NCBI GenBank assembly: GCA_046538075.1
Contig: JBKHJN010000033.1
Span: 1-32,731 of the forward strand
Origin: Desulfobacca_B sp046538075
GTDB lineage: Bacteria; Desulfobacterota; Desulfobaccia; Desulfobaccales; Desulfobaccaceae
Length of the DNA stretch: 32,731 bases
Direction: 5' to 3'
The notes below the pieces were generated by a model. That model was not told the DNA's origin and did not search any database. It saw nothing but the letters and a program-made list of their open reading frames with translations. Of the stretch, positions 7,841-16,119 are shown piece after piece. Both the position numbers and the translations under genes were made by a program. Positions within the stretch are counted from its first letter, which is position 1. Each line of letters begins with the position of its first letter.

Positions 7841-8755
7841 TCAAAAGTAGTCATTGGGTAAAGGGACTGAACCATTAACCAGTAGATCCAAAAAGGCCTG
7901 CTTATGAGCCCGGAGGGATTTGTCTTTTCTCATCACTACGGCGATATGGTCAGGTGGGAAATAATCCGACAGTGGAATAAAAGCCAGTTTCCGGGTAGAC
8001 CGCAGCGACAACCCTTTTACCATGGTGGCAAAGGAGATTCCCAGGCCCATTTCCACATAAAGGGAGCTCAATTCCACATTAGAAGACTCCATGGTGATGT
8101 GGTAGTCGAGGCCGAGCTTGTGGAGCTGCTCTTCCAGCCTGCCCCGAGCGGCCGAGCCAAGACTTTTAGGGGGTAGGATCAGCGGATATTGGGCGATCTG
8201 TTCCATGGTGACCGGTTGGGCCTGGGATAGTGGGTGTCCCAGTGGGGTCATGAGGAAGGAATCCACTCTGAGCCAGCGGAGCTTGATCAGGTCCGGGGGG
8301 ACGACTGATTCCAGGGCCAATCCGAAGTCAACCTCACCATTTCTGACCAGTTCAATAACCCGGGGCTGGGAGCGGTCCAGGATGGTCAGGTCAATCTGGG
8401 GAAACTGGTTGATATAACTTTGCAACCGGGAAGGAATCAGATGATACAGGGTGGTGAAGGGGGCGGCCAACCTCAACCTCCCTCTTTGCAGGCCCTTGAA
8501 CTCGTTTAGCTCATCCAGCAGGCGGTCATAATTATTGAGCAGCGCCTCGGCAAATTTAAAGAACTTTTCCCCGGCGCTGGTAAGCCGCACCCGACGCCGG
8601 CCGACCCGCTCCAGGAGCTGGCAGTCCAGCTCCGCCTCCAGGGCCTTAACCTGCTGACTGAGGGCCGACTGGGTCCGCAAGGTGAGTTCCGCAGCCTTGG
8701 TAAAGCTCCCGGACCTGACCACCTGGTAGAAGCCGATGATCTGCTGCCATTCCAT
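7841..8755 (-). CDS. LysR-family transcriptional regulator
   Basis: A 304-residue protein with the LysR N-terminal winged helix-turn-helix (FYQVVRSGSFTKAAELTLRTQSALSQQVKALEAEL in pieces: SGSFTKAAE, QSALSQQVKALE, LLER) and the two-lobed periplasmic-binding-like effector domain (about 90-295). It resembles the CysB/CbbR-type subgroup with 'RLAAPFTT..LIPSRL'. The effector is unknown. It is divergent from the thioesterase gene at 8871, with a 15-bp dyad of the T-N11-A kind in between, so it most likely controls that gene and itself. The trp leader follows on the same strand, but it has its own promoter. Confidence 0.93.
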   Translation of the reverse strand: MEWQQIIGFYQVVRSGSFTKAAELTLRTQSALSQQVKALEAELDCQLLERVGRRRVRLTSAGEKFFKFAEALLNNYDRLLDELNEFKGLQRGRLRLAAPFTTLYHLIPSRLQSYINQFPQIDLTILDRSQPRVIELVRNGEVDFGLALESVVPPDLIKLRWLRVDSFLMTPLGHPLSQAQPVTMEQIAQYPLILPPKSLGSAARGRLEEQLHKLGLDYHITMESSNVELSSLYVEMGLGISFATMVKGLSLRSTRKLAFIPLSDYFPPDHIAVVMRKDKSLRAHKQAFLDLLVNGSVPLPNDYF

Positions 8756-8779
8756 AATATAAAAAAAACTTATTAATTA

Positions 8780-8800
8780 AATTAATATTATTAATTTGAC
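8780..8800 (+). promoter_or_regulatory. Candidate LysR box abutting a -35 element
   Basis: ATTAATATTATTAAT (8780-8794) is a perfect 15-bp dyad with 7-bp arms and contains the T-N11-A core typical of LysR-type sites. TTGACT (8795-8800) follows without a gap and could be the -35 of the plus-strand thioesterase gene; the -10 is not clear (TAATCA at 8817-8822 with a 16-nt spacer is the nearest option). The whole 8756-8870 intergenic region is strongly AT-rich. Confidence 0.6.
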
Positions 8801-8870
8801 TTATGAATAAATTAGCATAATCATAAAATCAAGACAATCATAAATTTAATCTCAGCAGTGGAGGTGGGGC

Positions 8871-9308
8871 ATGAAGGATTCTTTGCAACCGGGGCTAAGC
8901 TTTGAGTTCCATTTCCAGGTTCCGGAAAATAAGACGGTTCCCCATCTTTATCCGGAGTCGCCTGAATTCCAGGTGATGCCCCAAGTTCTGGCTACCGGCT
9001 TTATGGTCGGTCTGTTTGAATGGGCCTGTATCCAGGCCATCAATCCACATCTGAACTGGCCGGAAGAGCAGACCGTGGGCATCCATGTTAATTTAAGTCA
9101 TGTGGCCGCCACTCCGCCGGGTCTGGTGGTTACCGTCAGGGGCCGATTGGAAAAGATCGAGGGCCGTAAGCTCGCTTTTTACCTGGAGGCCGATGACGGC
9201 GTCGACCAGATCTCAGCGGGCCGCCATGAAAGATTCATTATTGACCCGGCCCGGTTCACCGCCAAGATGGCCGCCAAACTGGAGAAGTATCAGAAATCCC
9301 AGGAGTAA
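8871..9308 (+). CDS. FlK-like hotdog-fold acyl-CoA thioesterase
   Basis: A 145-residue single-domain protein resembling fluoroacetyl-CoA thioesterase FlK and its many 'thioesterase' relatives. The catalytic residues described for FlK (Thr42, Glu50, His76) have equivalents at nearly the same numbers: Thr42 in VLATGFMVGLFEWAC, Glu50 in the same helix, and His77 in LSHVAATPPG, the family signature. It should hydrolyse a small acyl-CoA; the name does not imply fluoroacetate. The ATG at 8871 has GGAGGTGGGG just upstream. It is divergent from a LysR gene and followed by a terminator at 9362, so it appears to be a one-gene LysR-controlled unit. Confidence 0.85.
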   Translation: MKDSLQPGLSFEFHFQVPENKTVPHLYPESPEFQVMPQVLATGFMVGLFEWACIQAINPHLNWPEEQTVGIHVNLSHVAATPPGLVVTVRGRLEKIEGRKLAFYLEADDGVDQISAGRHERFIIDPARFTAKMAAKLEKYQKSQE

Positions 9309-9361
9309 TAGACCTCGGAGCATTTAACCGGTTGATTTGAGAGGAGGGCCGGAGGAGTGGG

Positions 9362-9405
9362 TTGGGGAGGGGGCTGTTTATTCTAACCCCAATTCATTTT
9401 TTTTA
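9362..9405 (+). terminator. Intrinsic terminator after the thioesterase gene
   Basis: TTGGGG (9362-9367) pairs with CCCCAA (9387-9392) across a 19-base loop, and an uninterrupted T-run of eight follows within a few bases. It ends the thioesterase transcript. The stem is short, so confidence is moderate. Confidence 0.6.
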
Positions 9406-9470
9406 TAACCTGAGTAATAATTAAATGGAATTTGAAATGGCCGTTGCCCATCACAGACGGGAGGGATGTA

Positions 9471-9992
9471 ATGCTGATCCATCAGTACCGCAAAGAATTC
9501 TGTCGACCGCCTAACCCTGAGGCCGTGCACTTGCGCTGCGTGGCCCATCTCGATGGCGACCTCACCGAGGTGCTGCCTTATTTGAACACAGTGCTTAAGG
9601 GGCACCAATTTTTTCCGGAGACGCCGTCTTTGACCTTAAAGTTCGAGGCCAAGCTGATCACCCTTTATCCGGACCAGATCGCCATCAATATAGTGAAAGA
9701 TGAAGCCGAAGCGGAAGCCATCCTGAACTGGCTGCAACAGAAAATCAACGACACCTGGGAAAGGCGGCAGGAAATTCAGCCCTGTTACGGCGTCGCCCCC
9801 CATCCTCGGATTCTCGACCTCCTCAAGCTGTTACCTCGCACCAACTGCCGGCAGTGCGGGCAGCCTACCTGTCTGGTGTTTGCCACCCGATTAAGCCAGG
9901 GGGTCGGCAGTGCTGATGACTGCCCCGGCCTTGAAGAGGCGGGCCAGACGAAACTTCGGGATTACTTAGGGCGGTTTGGTTTCGCAATGTAG
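9471..9992 (+). CDS. Predicted [4Fe-4S] cluster-binding protein
   Basis: A 173-residue protein of unknown role. The C-terminal part has LLPRTNCRQCGQPTCLVFA...DDCPGL, a C-x2-C-x4-C-x16-C pattern (Cys126, 129, 134, 151) matching the four-cysteine Fe-S domain seen in RnfB and in corrinoid Fe-S proteins of the Wood-Ljungdahl pathway. The N-terminal 110 residues resemble nothing I can name. ATG 9471 is preferred because GGGAGGG sits six bases upstream; a TTG at 9432 in the same frame lacks this. The fold suggests electron transfer or a metallocofactor scaffold. It lies alone between a terminator and the deacetylase gene. Confidence 0.75.
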   Translation: MLIHQYRKEFCRPPNPEAVHLRCVAHLDGDLTEVLPYLNTVLKGHQFFPETPSLTLKFEAKLITLYPDQIAINIVKDEAEAEAILNWLQQKINDTWERRQEIQPCYGVAPHPRILDLLKLLPRTNCRQCGQPTCLVFATRLSQGVGSADDCPGLEEAGQTKLRDYLGRFGFAM

Positions 9993-10167
9993 CCGGAAGG
10001 CTAGTTAAGCAGCCAAAGATGTTGGTAGGCATTGGTTATTCCCCCTAGATCACGGATTAATCCCTCCCTCTTCCCTCGCGCCTCCCACCGGAAAAGACTT
10101 TACAGCACCCCTCGCCACGGTTTAACATATACCGGTTGTTTCAAGAATGCGGTATTAGGGAGAAAAA

Positions 10168-11118
10168 ATGGCTTCTACCGGATATGTTTACGATGAGCGC
10201 TATCTATTGCACAAGACCGGAACCTGGCATCCGGAGCGTCCGGAACGCTTACTGGCAATTCATCAGCGCCTGCAGGAATCGGGGTTGCTGGACCGGGTGG
10301 TATTGATTCCACCTTATGAAGCTCCGCTCAACTGGATAGAGACCCTCCATGATCGAGACTACATCGATAAGTTTCGCAGGGCCTGCGAGAAGGGCCAGCA
10401 AATCTTTCAATCCGCCGACAATGGCATCTGCCGGGATTCCTACCGAATTGCTCTCCTGGCGGTAGGCGGGGTGCTGGCCGCCTGTGACGCCATGATGAGC
10501 GGCAAGATTAACAACGCCTTCTGTGCGGTGCGGCCGCCGGGCCATCATGCCGAACGGGCCCGGGCCATGGGCTTCTGTTTCTTCAATAATATCGCGCTGG
10601 GGGCGCGGTATCTCCAGGAGCATCATGGGTTGAAGAAGATTGCCATTGTCGATTGGGATGTGCATCACGGCAACGGCACCCAACACTTATTTGAAGAAGA
10701 CCCCAGTGTCTTATATATCTCTTTGCACGAAGATCCGAGCTGTTGCTATCCAGGCACGGGCCGAAAAATCGAGAGGGGGCGCGGGGCCGGGTTGGGCTTC
10801 ACCCTCAATATTCCTATGGCCCCCAACAGCGAGGATCAGGATTATCACCAAGCCTTTGATGACAAAGTGCTGCCGGCCTTAAAGGATTTTGATCCTGAGG
10901 CGCTGATGCTTTCGGCCGGCTTTGACGCCCACCAAGACGACCCTTTGGCCCACATTAACCTGACCCGGGAGGGATATCAGCAAATGGGCCAGGCTTTGGC
11001 CGGCTTCGCCCAGAACCACTGCGGCAGCCGGATTATCACTATCCTGGAGGGCGGATATAATCTGCAAGTGCTGGCCGATTGCATTGAAGACCATATACAT
11101 ATCCTTCAGAGCATTTAA
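10168..11118 (+). CDS. Histone deacetylase-family (AcuC/class II HDAC-like) amidohydrolase
   Basis: Zinc-dependent deacetylase of the arginase/deacetylase fold. The 316-residue protein keeps all the catalytic signatures: RPPGHHAE (His126, His127), the zinc site VDWDVHHGNGTQ (Asp164, His166), the third ligand in SAGFDAH (Asp253), and the transition-state Tyr297 in LEGGY. Bacterial relatives deacetylate acetyl-lysine, acetylpolyamines or small metabolites; the substrate here is unknown. An AGGGAG sits seven bases before the ATG. The 175 bases upstream hold no gene; no partner acetyltransferase is adjacent. Confidence 0.92.
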   Translation: MASTGYVYDERYLLHKTGTWHPERPERLLAIHQRLQESGLLDRVVLIPPYEAPLNWIETLHDRDYIDKFRRACEKGQQIFQSADNGICRDSYRIALLAVGGVLAACDAMMSGKINNAFCAVRPPGHHAERARAMGFCFFNNIALGARYLQEHHGLKKIAIVDWDVHHGNGTQHLFEEDPSVLYISLHEDPSCCYPGTGRKIERGRGAGLGFTLNIPMAPNSEDQDYHQAFDDKVLPALKDFDPEALMLSAGFDAHQDDPLAHINLTREGYQQMGQALAGFAQNHCGSRIITILEGGYNLQVLADCIEDHIHILQSI

Positions 11119-11191
11119 AGTTCAGGGAGGGTTCATGCGGAAAATGATTTAGCAACTGCGAGTGACCGGTACCAGAAAATTTATTTTCTTT

Positions 11192-11236
11192 AAAGATTTG
11201 GAAAAAATACCGGATTGATTTTTTTCCCCAAATCTT
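11192..11236. repeat. Imperfect inverted repeat before the pseudokinase gene
   Basis: AAAGATTTGGAAAAAAT (11192-11208) recurs inverted at about 11218-11236 (ATTTTTTTCCCCAAATCTTT) with a small bulge, giving about 16 paired bases around a 9-base loop. It is A/T-rich on both sides and could be a bidirectional terminator for the deacetylase gene or an operator for the downstream gene. Nothing else is evident in 11119-11359. Confidence 0.55.
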
Positions 11237-11359
11237 TTATGCTAGTTACCAGTATTCGGATCAGCCCCGGCCGTAGCCCGGCTTAGAAATCCTGAGCCAG
11301 CCCACCGGCCCCAAATCTCAAACTCTGATTAAAGCTTATTCTTAAGGGTTAGATGCCAG

Positions 11360-13027
11360 ATGGCGTCACCTCAGACCAGCAAATACCAATCCGGTTTTAT
11401 TATCGGACATCGTTATGAAGTCATTCGTCCGGTGCGCCAAGAACCTTACGGCGAGGTTTTGCTGGTCCACGACCAGCTACTGGGGGTGGAAGTCGGACTA
11501 AAGATCCTGCCTGCCGACGAATCCCGGTTGAATCGTTACCTGGAATATTATCGGGCTGAAGCCGCGGGAGGGCTGAAATTGAACCAGCCCCATATTCTGG
11601 GGGTGCACCATCTGGATGAAACGCCGGAATGCATTTACCTGGTCCAAGAGCCTTTCGAAGGCACTACCCTGCTGGCTTTATTAGGCACCCACGAACGTTT
11701 GACGGTTCCGGATGCCTTATATTTCATCGAGGTTTTGGGCAAAGGTCTGGTCCTGGCCCATAAGCAAGGCATCATCCATCAGAACTTTAGTCCCCTAAAT
11801 GTGCTGGTCTCAGCCACCGCCGGGGTTAAGATCGCCAACTTTGCCTTCCCGCCCGATTATGAAAATCTGCAGCAACCCGAAGAACTCCAGGCCTACATTC
11901 CTCCAGAGGTAATCCAGGGGGGGGAGCCGACTCCGGCCAGTAACCTGTTCTCGCTGGGGGTCCTCAGTTACCGGATGTTAGCCGGGATTTTACCTTTTCC
12001 TTTGGTGTGCGGTGAAGCCTTGCCTTATCAATTGGCCGGGGGGCCGCGGGAACTGGACAAGATTCCCTCCGCTTTACAGCCCTTGTTCACTCTATGTTTG
12101 CATGAAAATCCCAGCAAAAGGATTCAAACTGTGGCCGAGTTTTTGATCTGGCTCAGCCGCACCCGGGAATTGCTGGGATCCGAAGCTGAACCTAAAACCA
12201 GCGCCCTGGAAACTGCCCCCCCGCCGGTGCCGGAGGGTCGGCAAAAGCCTCCAGCACCGCAATTGGAAACCGGGCCCCCCGAACTTCGTCAACAGAGCAA
12301 ACCGGAGTTTGTCAAGACGGTCCAAGCCGCGCTGGCGGCTATTTATCTTAAACTGAGCAGTTTCTACCCCAAATTGAAAAATATAGGCCAAGATATTGGC
12401 CATAAAGGCAAAAAGCTTCTTGACCAAGGGGGGGCCAAACTCCAGCTAATGTGGAACAAGCTCCAGCAAGGCGGGAATAAGCTCTGGGAGTTTTATAAAG
12501 GACGGCCCCTACAGGATAGAAAAATAATTTATGGATTGGGTCTGGGCTCCGCCCTGGCGGCTTTGATCCTGGTAATTTACTTCGCTGTTTCCGGGCCTTT
12601 TGAAAGGGTTGAGGCTCCGGCTAAAAGGGCGGCTACTCCTGCCACCCCCTCACCCCCAGATTCTGCTTCGACTCCCCTGGCTCCGATCAAGTCGCCGCCA
12701 GCCCGTGTGGCCATTCCCCCCCCCTCCTCCCGACCCGGTGAGACCAGCCGGCCAGATCAGACTGAGTCCGCCACACCGGAAAAACCCCAGGTGCAGTATC
12801 GGCTTCTGGTAGCGACCTATCAAAGTCCGAAATACGCCCTGCGGCTGCTCCGCAATTTGGACGAGGAGGGTTATAAAGCTTATATTCGCAAAGAACCGGG
12901 GCGGAATCATATTTTTTATCAGGTGTGGCTGCGCCCCTTTCCCACTCAGACCCAGGCGGAAGGCACGGCCAACTCCATAAAATCTAAATACGGGGTGGTA
13001 CCCAAGGTGGTCAAGCAAAAACGCTAG
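11360..13027 (+). CDS. Membrane pseudokinase with periplasmic SPOR domain
   Basis: A 555-residue protein in four parts: a cytoplasmic Ser/Thr-kinase-like domain (about 18-268), a basic helical linker (about 310-385), one transmembrane helix (about 388-411), a Pro-rich periplasmic spacer and a C-terminal SPOR-type domain (about 478-552) that in other proteins binds denuded peptidoglycan. The kinase fold is recognisable (VGLKIL with Lys48, PPE at 181-183, LFSLGVLSYRMLAGILPF) but catalytic positions are gone: the glycine-rich loop reads RQEPYGEV, HRDxKPxN is HQNFSPLN (Asp to Asn142, Lys to Ser144), and DFG is NFA (160-162). It should therefore be a pseudokinase, acting as a binding or signalling domain. 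The ATG at 11360 is preceded by AAGGG at a rather long distance. The next gene carries a paralogous SPOR domain. Confidence 0.85.
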   Translation: MASPQTSKYQSGFIIGHRYEVIRPVRQEPYGEVLLVHDQLLGVEVGLKILPADESRLNRYLEYYRAEAAGGLKLNQPHILGVHHLDETPECIYLVQEPFEGTTLLALLGTHERLTVPDALYFIEVLGKGLVLAHKQGIIHQNFSPLNVLVSATAGVKIANFAFPPDYENLQQPEELQAYIPPEVIQGGEPTPASNLFSLGVLSYRMLAGILPFPLVCGEALPYQLAGGPRELDKIPSALQPLFTLCLHENPSKRIQTVAEFLIWLSRTRELLGSEAEPKTSALETAPPPVPEGRQKPPAPQLETGPPELRQQSKPEFVKTVQAALAAIYLKLSSFYPKLKNIGQDIGHKGKKLLDQGGAKLQLMWNKLQQGGNKLWEFYKGRPLQDRKIIYGLGLGSALAALILVIYFAVSGPFERVEAPAKRAATPATPSPPDSASTPLAPIKSPPARVAIPPPSSRPGETSRPDQTESATPEKPQVQYRLLVATYQSPKYALRLLRNLDEEGYKAYIRKEPGRNHIFYQVWLRPFPTQTQAEGTANSIKSKYGVVPKVVKQKR

Positions 13028-13109
13028 CCCAGGAGGAGTGCGACTATTTCAGGCAATGAGATTAGCCAATGGATTCTTAATCCAAAGACGTTAGGAAGGT
13101 CAGAATACC

Positions 13110-13622
13110 ATGGATAAGAGGGTTATTGGAATCGGTTTGGGAGCCCTGCTCATCGCTGCAGCGGTGCTGGGTTACAATATCTATTATAAGAGTGCTGAAC
13201 CCGTTCCTTCGGCCCCAAAAAAGGCGGGGCCCGCTGAGATGGCGCCGGTCAGTCCACCGGCGCTGAGCCCTCCGGAAGAAAGCCCAGCCCCGCCGGTGGA
13301 AACCGGTCCGACCGAACCGTTGGAGCCTCCTCAGTTAGAAGAGACCCAGGATAAATCTACGGCGCCCCCTGAGAAAGAAGCGTTTGGCGTACTGGTGGCT
13401 AAATTTCCCACATATCAGGAAGCCAGTAAATTGATGGCCCAACTCCGGCAGCAAGGAAAGCCAACCTATATCCAGCCCAGCTCCGAGGAACCAACCCAGT
13501 ATGAGGTCTGGACAGCCCCCTATCAACAGGAAGAGCAGGCTCAAGCTGCGGCTAAATCAATAAAGGCTAAATATGGGTGGTCTCCCCGAGTGGAAAGAAT
13601 CGAAGTCTTGCCGCCCAAGTAA
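13110..13622 (+). CDS. Single-pass membrane SPOR-domain protein
   Basis: A 170-residue protein with a short cytoplasmic start, one transmembrane helix (about 5-25, VIGIGLGALLIAAAVLGYNIYY), a Pro/Glu-rich periplasmic linker (about 30-90) and a C-terminal SPOR-like domain (about 92-165). The domain aligns with the C-terminus of the preceding pseudokinase: both end in K-S-I-K-(A/S)-K-Y-G followed by P-(R/K)-V, and both have a Y-x-V-W motif in the same place. The pair therefore looks like a duplication. It likely sits at the division site or cell wall, by analogy with FtsN/DedD. It lies 82 bases after the pseudokinase gene, probably in one operon, and 23 bases before purC. Confidence 0.82.
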   Translation: MDKRVIGIGLGALLIAAAVLGYNIYYKSAEPVPSAPKKAGPAEMAPVSPPALSPPEESPAPPVETGPTEPLEPPQLEETQDKSTAPPEKEAFGVLVAKFPTYQEASKLMAQLRQQGKPTYIQPSSEEPTQYEVWTAPYQQEEQAQAAAKSIKAKYGWSPRVERIEVLPPK

Positions 13623-13645
13623 GCCTGATGACTAGGATAAAATAA

Positions 13646-14536
13646 TTGACGGTAATTTATACTGACCTGCCTGAACTGGGGCGGGTAAAACGAGGCAAAG
13701 TTCGGGATGTTTACAGCCTGGATGACCAGGTACTGCTGGTAGCCACCGACCGGGTGTCGGCTTTTGACGTCATCCTGTCGGACCCGATCCCTGATAAGGG
13801 CCGGATTCTCACCCAGATTTCGGCTTTCTGGTTCCGGATTATCAGCGACCTGACCCCCCACCACCTGCTCTCGGTGGAAGTGGAGGATTTTCCCGCCCCC
13901 TGCCAGAAATACCGGGAGGTCTTGCAGGGCCGTACCATGCTGGTCAAACGGGCCGAGCCCTTGCCGGTGGAGTGTATCGTGCGGGGTTACCTGGCCGGAT
14001 CCGGCTGGCAGGAATATCAGCAGCAAGGCAGCATCTGCGGCTGCCCCCTGCCGGCAGGGCTGTGCGAGTCGGACCGTTTGCCGGAGCCGATCTTCACTCC
14101 CTCCACCAAGGCGGAGATGGGCACCCACGACCAGAACATCACTTATACCGAAATGGTTGAGCTGGTGGGGGCGGCGACGGCGGAACAGGTGCGCGCTCAG
14201 AGCCTGGCCATTTACTGCCGGGCCCAGGCTCAGGCCGAACCCCAGGGGATTATTATCGCCGATACCAAATTTGAGTTTGGCCTGGCTGGAAATGAATTGA
14301 TCCTGATCGACGAAGTGCTGACCCCGGATTCATCCCGCTTCTGGCCCCGGGTGGAATATGAACCAGGCCGGCCGCAGCACAGTTTTGATAAACAGTTCTT
14401 GCGGGATTATCTCATCGACACCGGCTGGAACCGGCAGCCGCCCTCCCCTCCCCTGCCCCCGGAAATCATCCAGGCGACCCGGAAGCGCTACTTGGAAGCC
14501 CTGGTCCGCCTCACCGGCCAGGAACTGGAAGACTGA
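13646..14536 (+). CDS. purC: Phosphoribosylaminoimidazole-succinocarboxamide synthase
   Basis: Joins CAIR and aspartate with ATP to make SAICAR in purine synthesis. The 296-residue protein has the family signatures GKVRDVYSL, ATDRVSAFDVILSDPIPDKG, VKRAEPLPVECIVRGYLAGSGW, and IIADTKFEFGL..LILIDEVLTPDSSRFW. Length is normal for the longer bacterial type. No ATG fits; a TTG at 13646, eight bases after AGGA, gives the proper family N-terminus and is chosen. It follows the SPOR gene closely, so it may be co-transcribed, and ends before a shared terminator at 14593. Confidence 0.97.
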   Translation: MTVIYTDLPELGRVKRGKVRDVYSLDDQVLLVATDRVSAFDVILSDPIPDKGRILTQISAFWFRIISDLTPHHLLSVEVEDFPAPCQKYREVLQGRTMLVKRAEPLPVECIVRGYLAGSGWQEYQQQGSICGCPLPAGLCESDRLPEPIFTPSTKAEMGTHDQNITYTEMVELVGAATAEQVRAQSLAIYCRAQAQAEPQGIIIADTKFEFGLAGNELILIDEVLTPDSSRFWPRVEYEPGRPQHSFDKQFLRDYLIDTGWNRQPPSPPLPPEIIQATRKRYLEALVRLTGQELED

Positions 14537-14592
14537 GGCCAGCCGGGTCGGAGGCCGTCGCCCGCATCGAATAAAGGCCGACCAAAGAATAA

Positions 14593-14627
14593 GGAAGGGC
14601 AATGCCCAGCCGCCCTTCCCTTTATTT
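14593..14627 (+). terminator. Terminator between convergent purC and HAD genes
   Basis: GGAAGGGC (14593-14600) pairs perfectly with GCCCTTCC (14612-14619) around an 11-base loop, followed by CTTTATTT. The stop codon of the minus-strand HAD gene (14622-14624) lies within the T-rich tail. It serves purC most clearly. Confidence 0.75.
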
Positions 14628-15278
14628 CATAATGTCATCGTGATTATTAGCGCCTTGGCTAATTTCGAAGGGAAAATCCTTAAAGAGCAAACGGGCGATG
14701 TCTTGCCAGTCATAGACAATCCGGAAAGGATGGGTCTGGCGGTTCCAGGGCTGGTCATAGACGATGGGGGTGACGCCATTTTGGGACAACTGCCAGCAGG
14801 TGTCCAGACGGTCCTCGACAAAGTATTCAATGCCGTGGTCGTGGAGATACTCCAATTTGGTGTCCGGGTCCCCGGTGGCAATGATGCGCATTGCCGTGGG
14901 CGGAACCTGGCTCAGGGTCCGGCACAGCCACATCTGGATCGGCTCGGTCCTGTCCCGCGCCGTGATAAATAACAGGGGCGCTTCCTGGGCCAGTTTAGTC
15001 AGCACCGGAACCGCATGCGGTAAAGGCTCGATCTCCAACTCATGGGGGCGGTCGATGAGCATCTCCAGGATTTCCATGATAATCGCCTGGTCCATCTTTA
15101 AACAGCGGTGCAGGTAAAAGTCGGTAATATCCTCATAGCGCAAGTGGTCCAGGCCGTAGCGTTCCCGCCCCAGATTGATAAAGGTGGTCATGATGTCGGC
15201 CACCACCCCGTCAATATCAAATGCAACTTTATCTGGGGAAATCAGCTCCAGAGAAGCAGCTGTGGGCCTTTTTACCAA
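14622..15278 (-). CDS. HAD-superfamily phosphatase (5'-nucleotidase-like)
   Basis: About 218 residues with the HAD motifs in order: VAFDIDGVVAD (nucleophile Asp and acid Asp), LLFITARDR (motif II), a Lys in GDPDTKLEYL (motif III) and YFVEDRLD (motif IV). The short insertion after motif I places it near the NT5C/deoxyribonucleotidase-like group; the substrate is unknown. The frame is open up to an ATG at 15311 without a ribosome-binding site. An AAGGAGG lies eight bases before the TTG at 15278 and two bases before a GTG at 15284, so one of these is more likely. It converges with purC. Confidence 0.82.
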   Translation of the reverse strand: MVKRPTAASLELISPDKVAFDIDGVVADIMTTFINLGRERYGLDHLRYEDITDFYLHRCLKMDQAIIMEILEMLIDRPHELEIEPLPHAVPVLTKLAQEAPLLFITARDRTEPIQMWLCRTLSQVPPTAMRIIATGDPDTKLEYLHDHGIEYFVEDRLDTCWQLSQNGVTPIVYDQPWNRQTHPFRIVYDWQDIARLLFKDFPFEISQGANNHDDIMK

Positions 15279-15432
15279 AGTCACGCCCTCCTTAAATTCT
15301 GATCTTCTCATTATTATGCCGGTTAAATGTTTATGTTAAACGGGGCTCGGGTTAGTTTTTCATTAAATTCCAGCGCCTAAACAAAGTTACCCATCCGTCT
15401 AACCGCCCCTTTGAGACCGGGCCTGGCAGTGT

Positions 15433-16119
15433 TCAGAGGTTGTTCTGCTGATATTTTTGCAAAATGGCCAACACCTCGGCGTCGGTCAGATCATACCAGT
15501 TCTGATAGGCCTCGGCAACGGCAAAGGAGATCCCGCCCCGGATGTTCAAACACACCACTTCATCCACTTCCGGCTCAATAAACCTGACGGTTTTTTGAAA
15601 ACCAGTAGGCACCGCGACGACGATCTTTGCCGGACGGCGCTTTTGGATAAATTTACTCGCGGCCAGCATGGTGTAGCCGGAAGCCAGCCCGTCATCGACC
15701 ACAATGACCGATTTTTCAGTAAGATCGGGGAACGGCTTCCCGCCCCGGAAGCGCGTCTGGCGCTGGTGCAAGGTCTCCATCGTCCGGTTAACCTGTTCAT
15801 CGATTTCACTCTGGCTTAACCTCAATCGGGGCAGCAGGGTTTGGTTAAAAATAACCTCGCCATCCGGATTGACTGCGCCGAACCCGGCTTCCGGGTTCCA
15901 GGGAATCTGGACTTTGCGGACAATCAGCAGGTCCAGGGGCAGATCCAGGAAGCGGGCGATCTCCACCGCCACCGGCACTCCGCCGGAAGGAATGCCCAGG
16001 ACTAAGGTTCGGGTATTTTTATATTTTGCCAGCTTCTGGGCCAATTCCTTGCCGGCGGCCCCGCGGTCCGGGAACACTTGCACTTTGTCCCGAAATCTCG
16101 GCTCTTCTACAATTGCCAT
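15433..16119 (-). CDS. Phosphoribosyltransferase-family protein
   Basis: A 228-residue type I PRTase-like protein. The PRPP-binding motif is SVIVVDDGLASGYTM (137-151), and the early LGIPSGGVPVAVEIARFLDLPLDLLIVRK segment is typical of the 'predicted phosphoribosyltransferase' group often found near dienelactone hydrolase-like or erythromycin esterase-like genes. The reaction is unknown. The ATG at 16119 overlaps the stop codon of the upstream ATP-grasp gene by one base (TAATG), so translation is probably coupled; an AGGAGG lies a little further upstream. A longer in-frame start at 16149 lies within the upstream gene and is less likely. Confidence 0.88.
   Translation of the reverse strand: MAIVEEPRFRDKVQVFPDRGAAGKELAQKLAKYKNTRTLVLGIPSGGVPVAVEIARFLDLPLDLLIVRKVQIPWNPEAGFGAVNPDGEVIFNQTLLPRLRLSQSEIDEQVNRTMETLHQRQTRFRGGKPFPDLTEKSVIVVDDGLASGYTMLAASKFIQKRRPAKIVVAVPTGFQKTVRFIEPEVDEVVCLNIRGGISFAVAEAYQNWYDLTDAEVLAILQKYQQNNL

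Noticed and set aside
8871..9308. Fluoroacetate resistance function
   Set aside because: The active-site pattern is shared by many general thioesterases of this family; nothing in the context points to fluorinated compounds.
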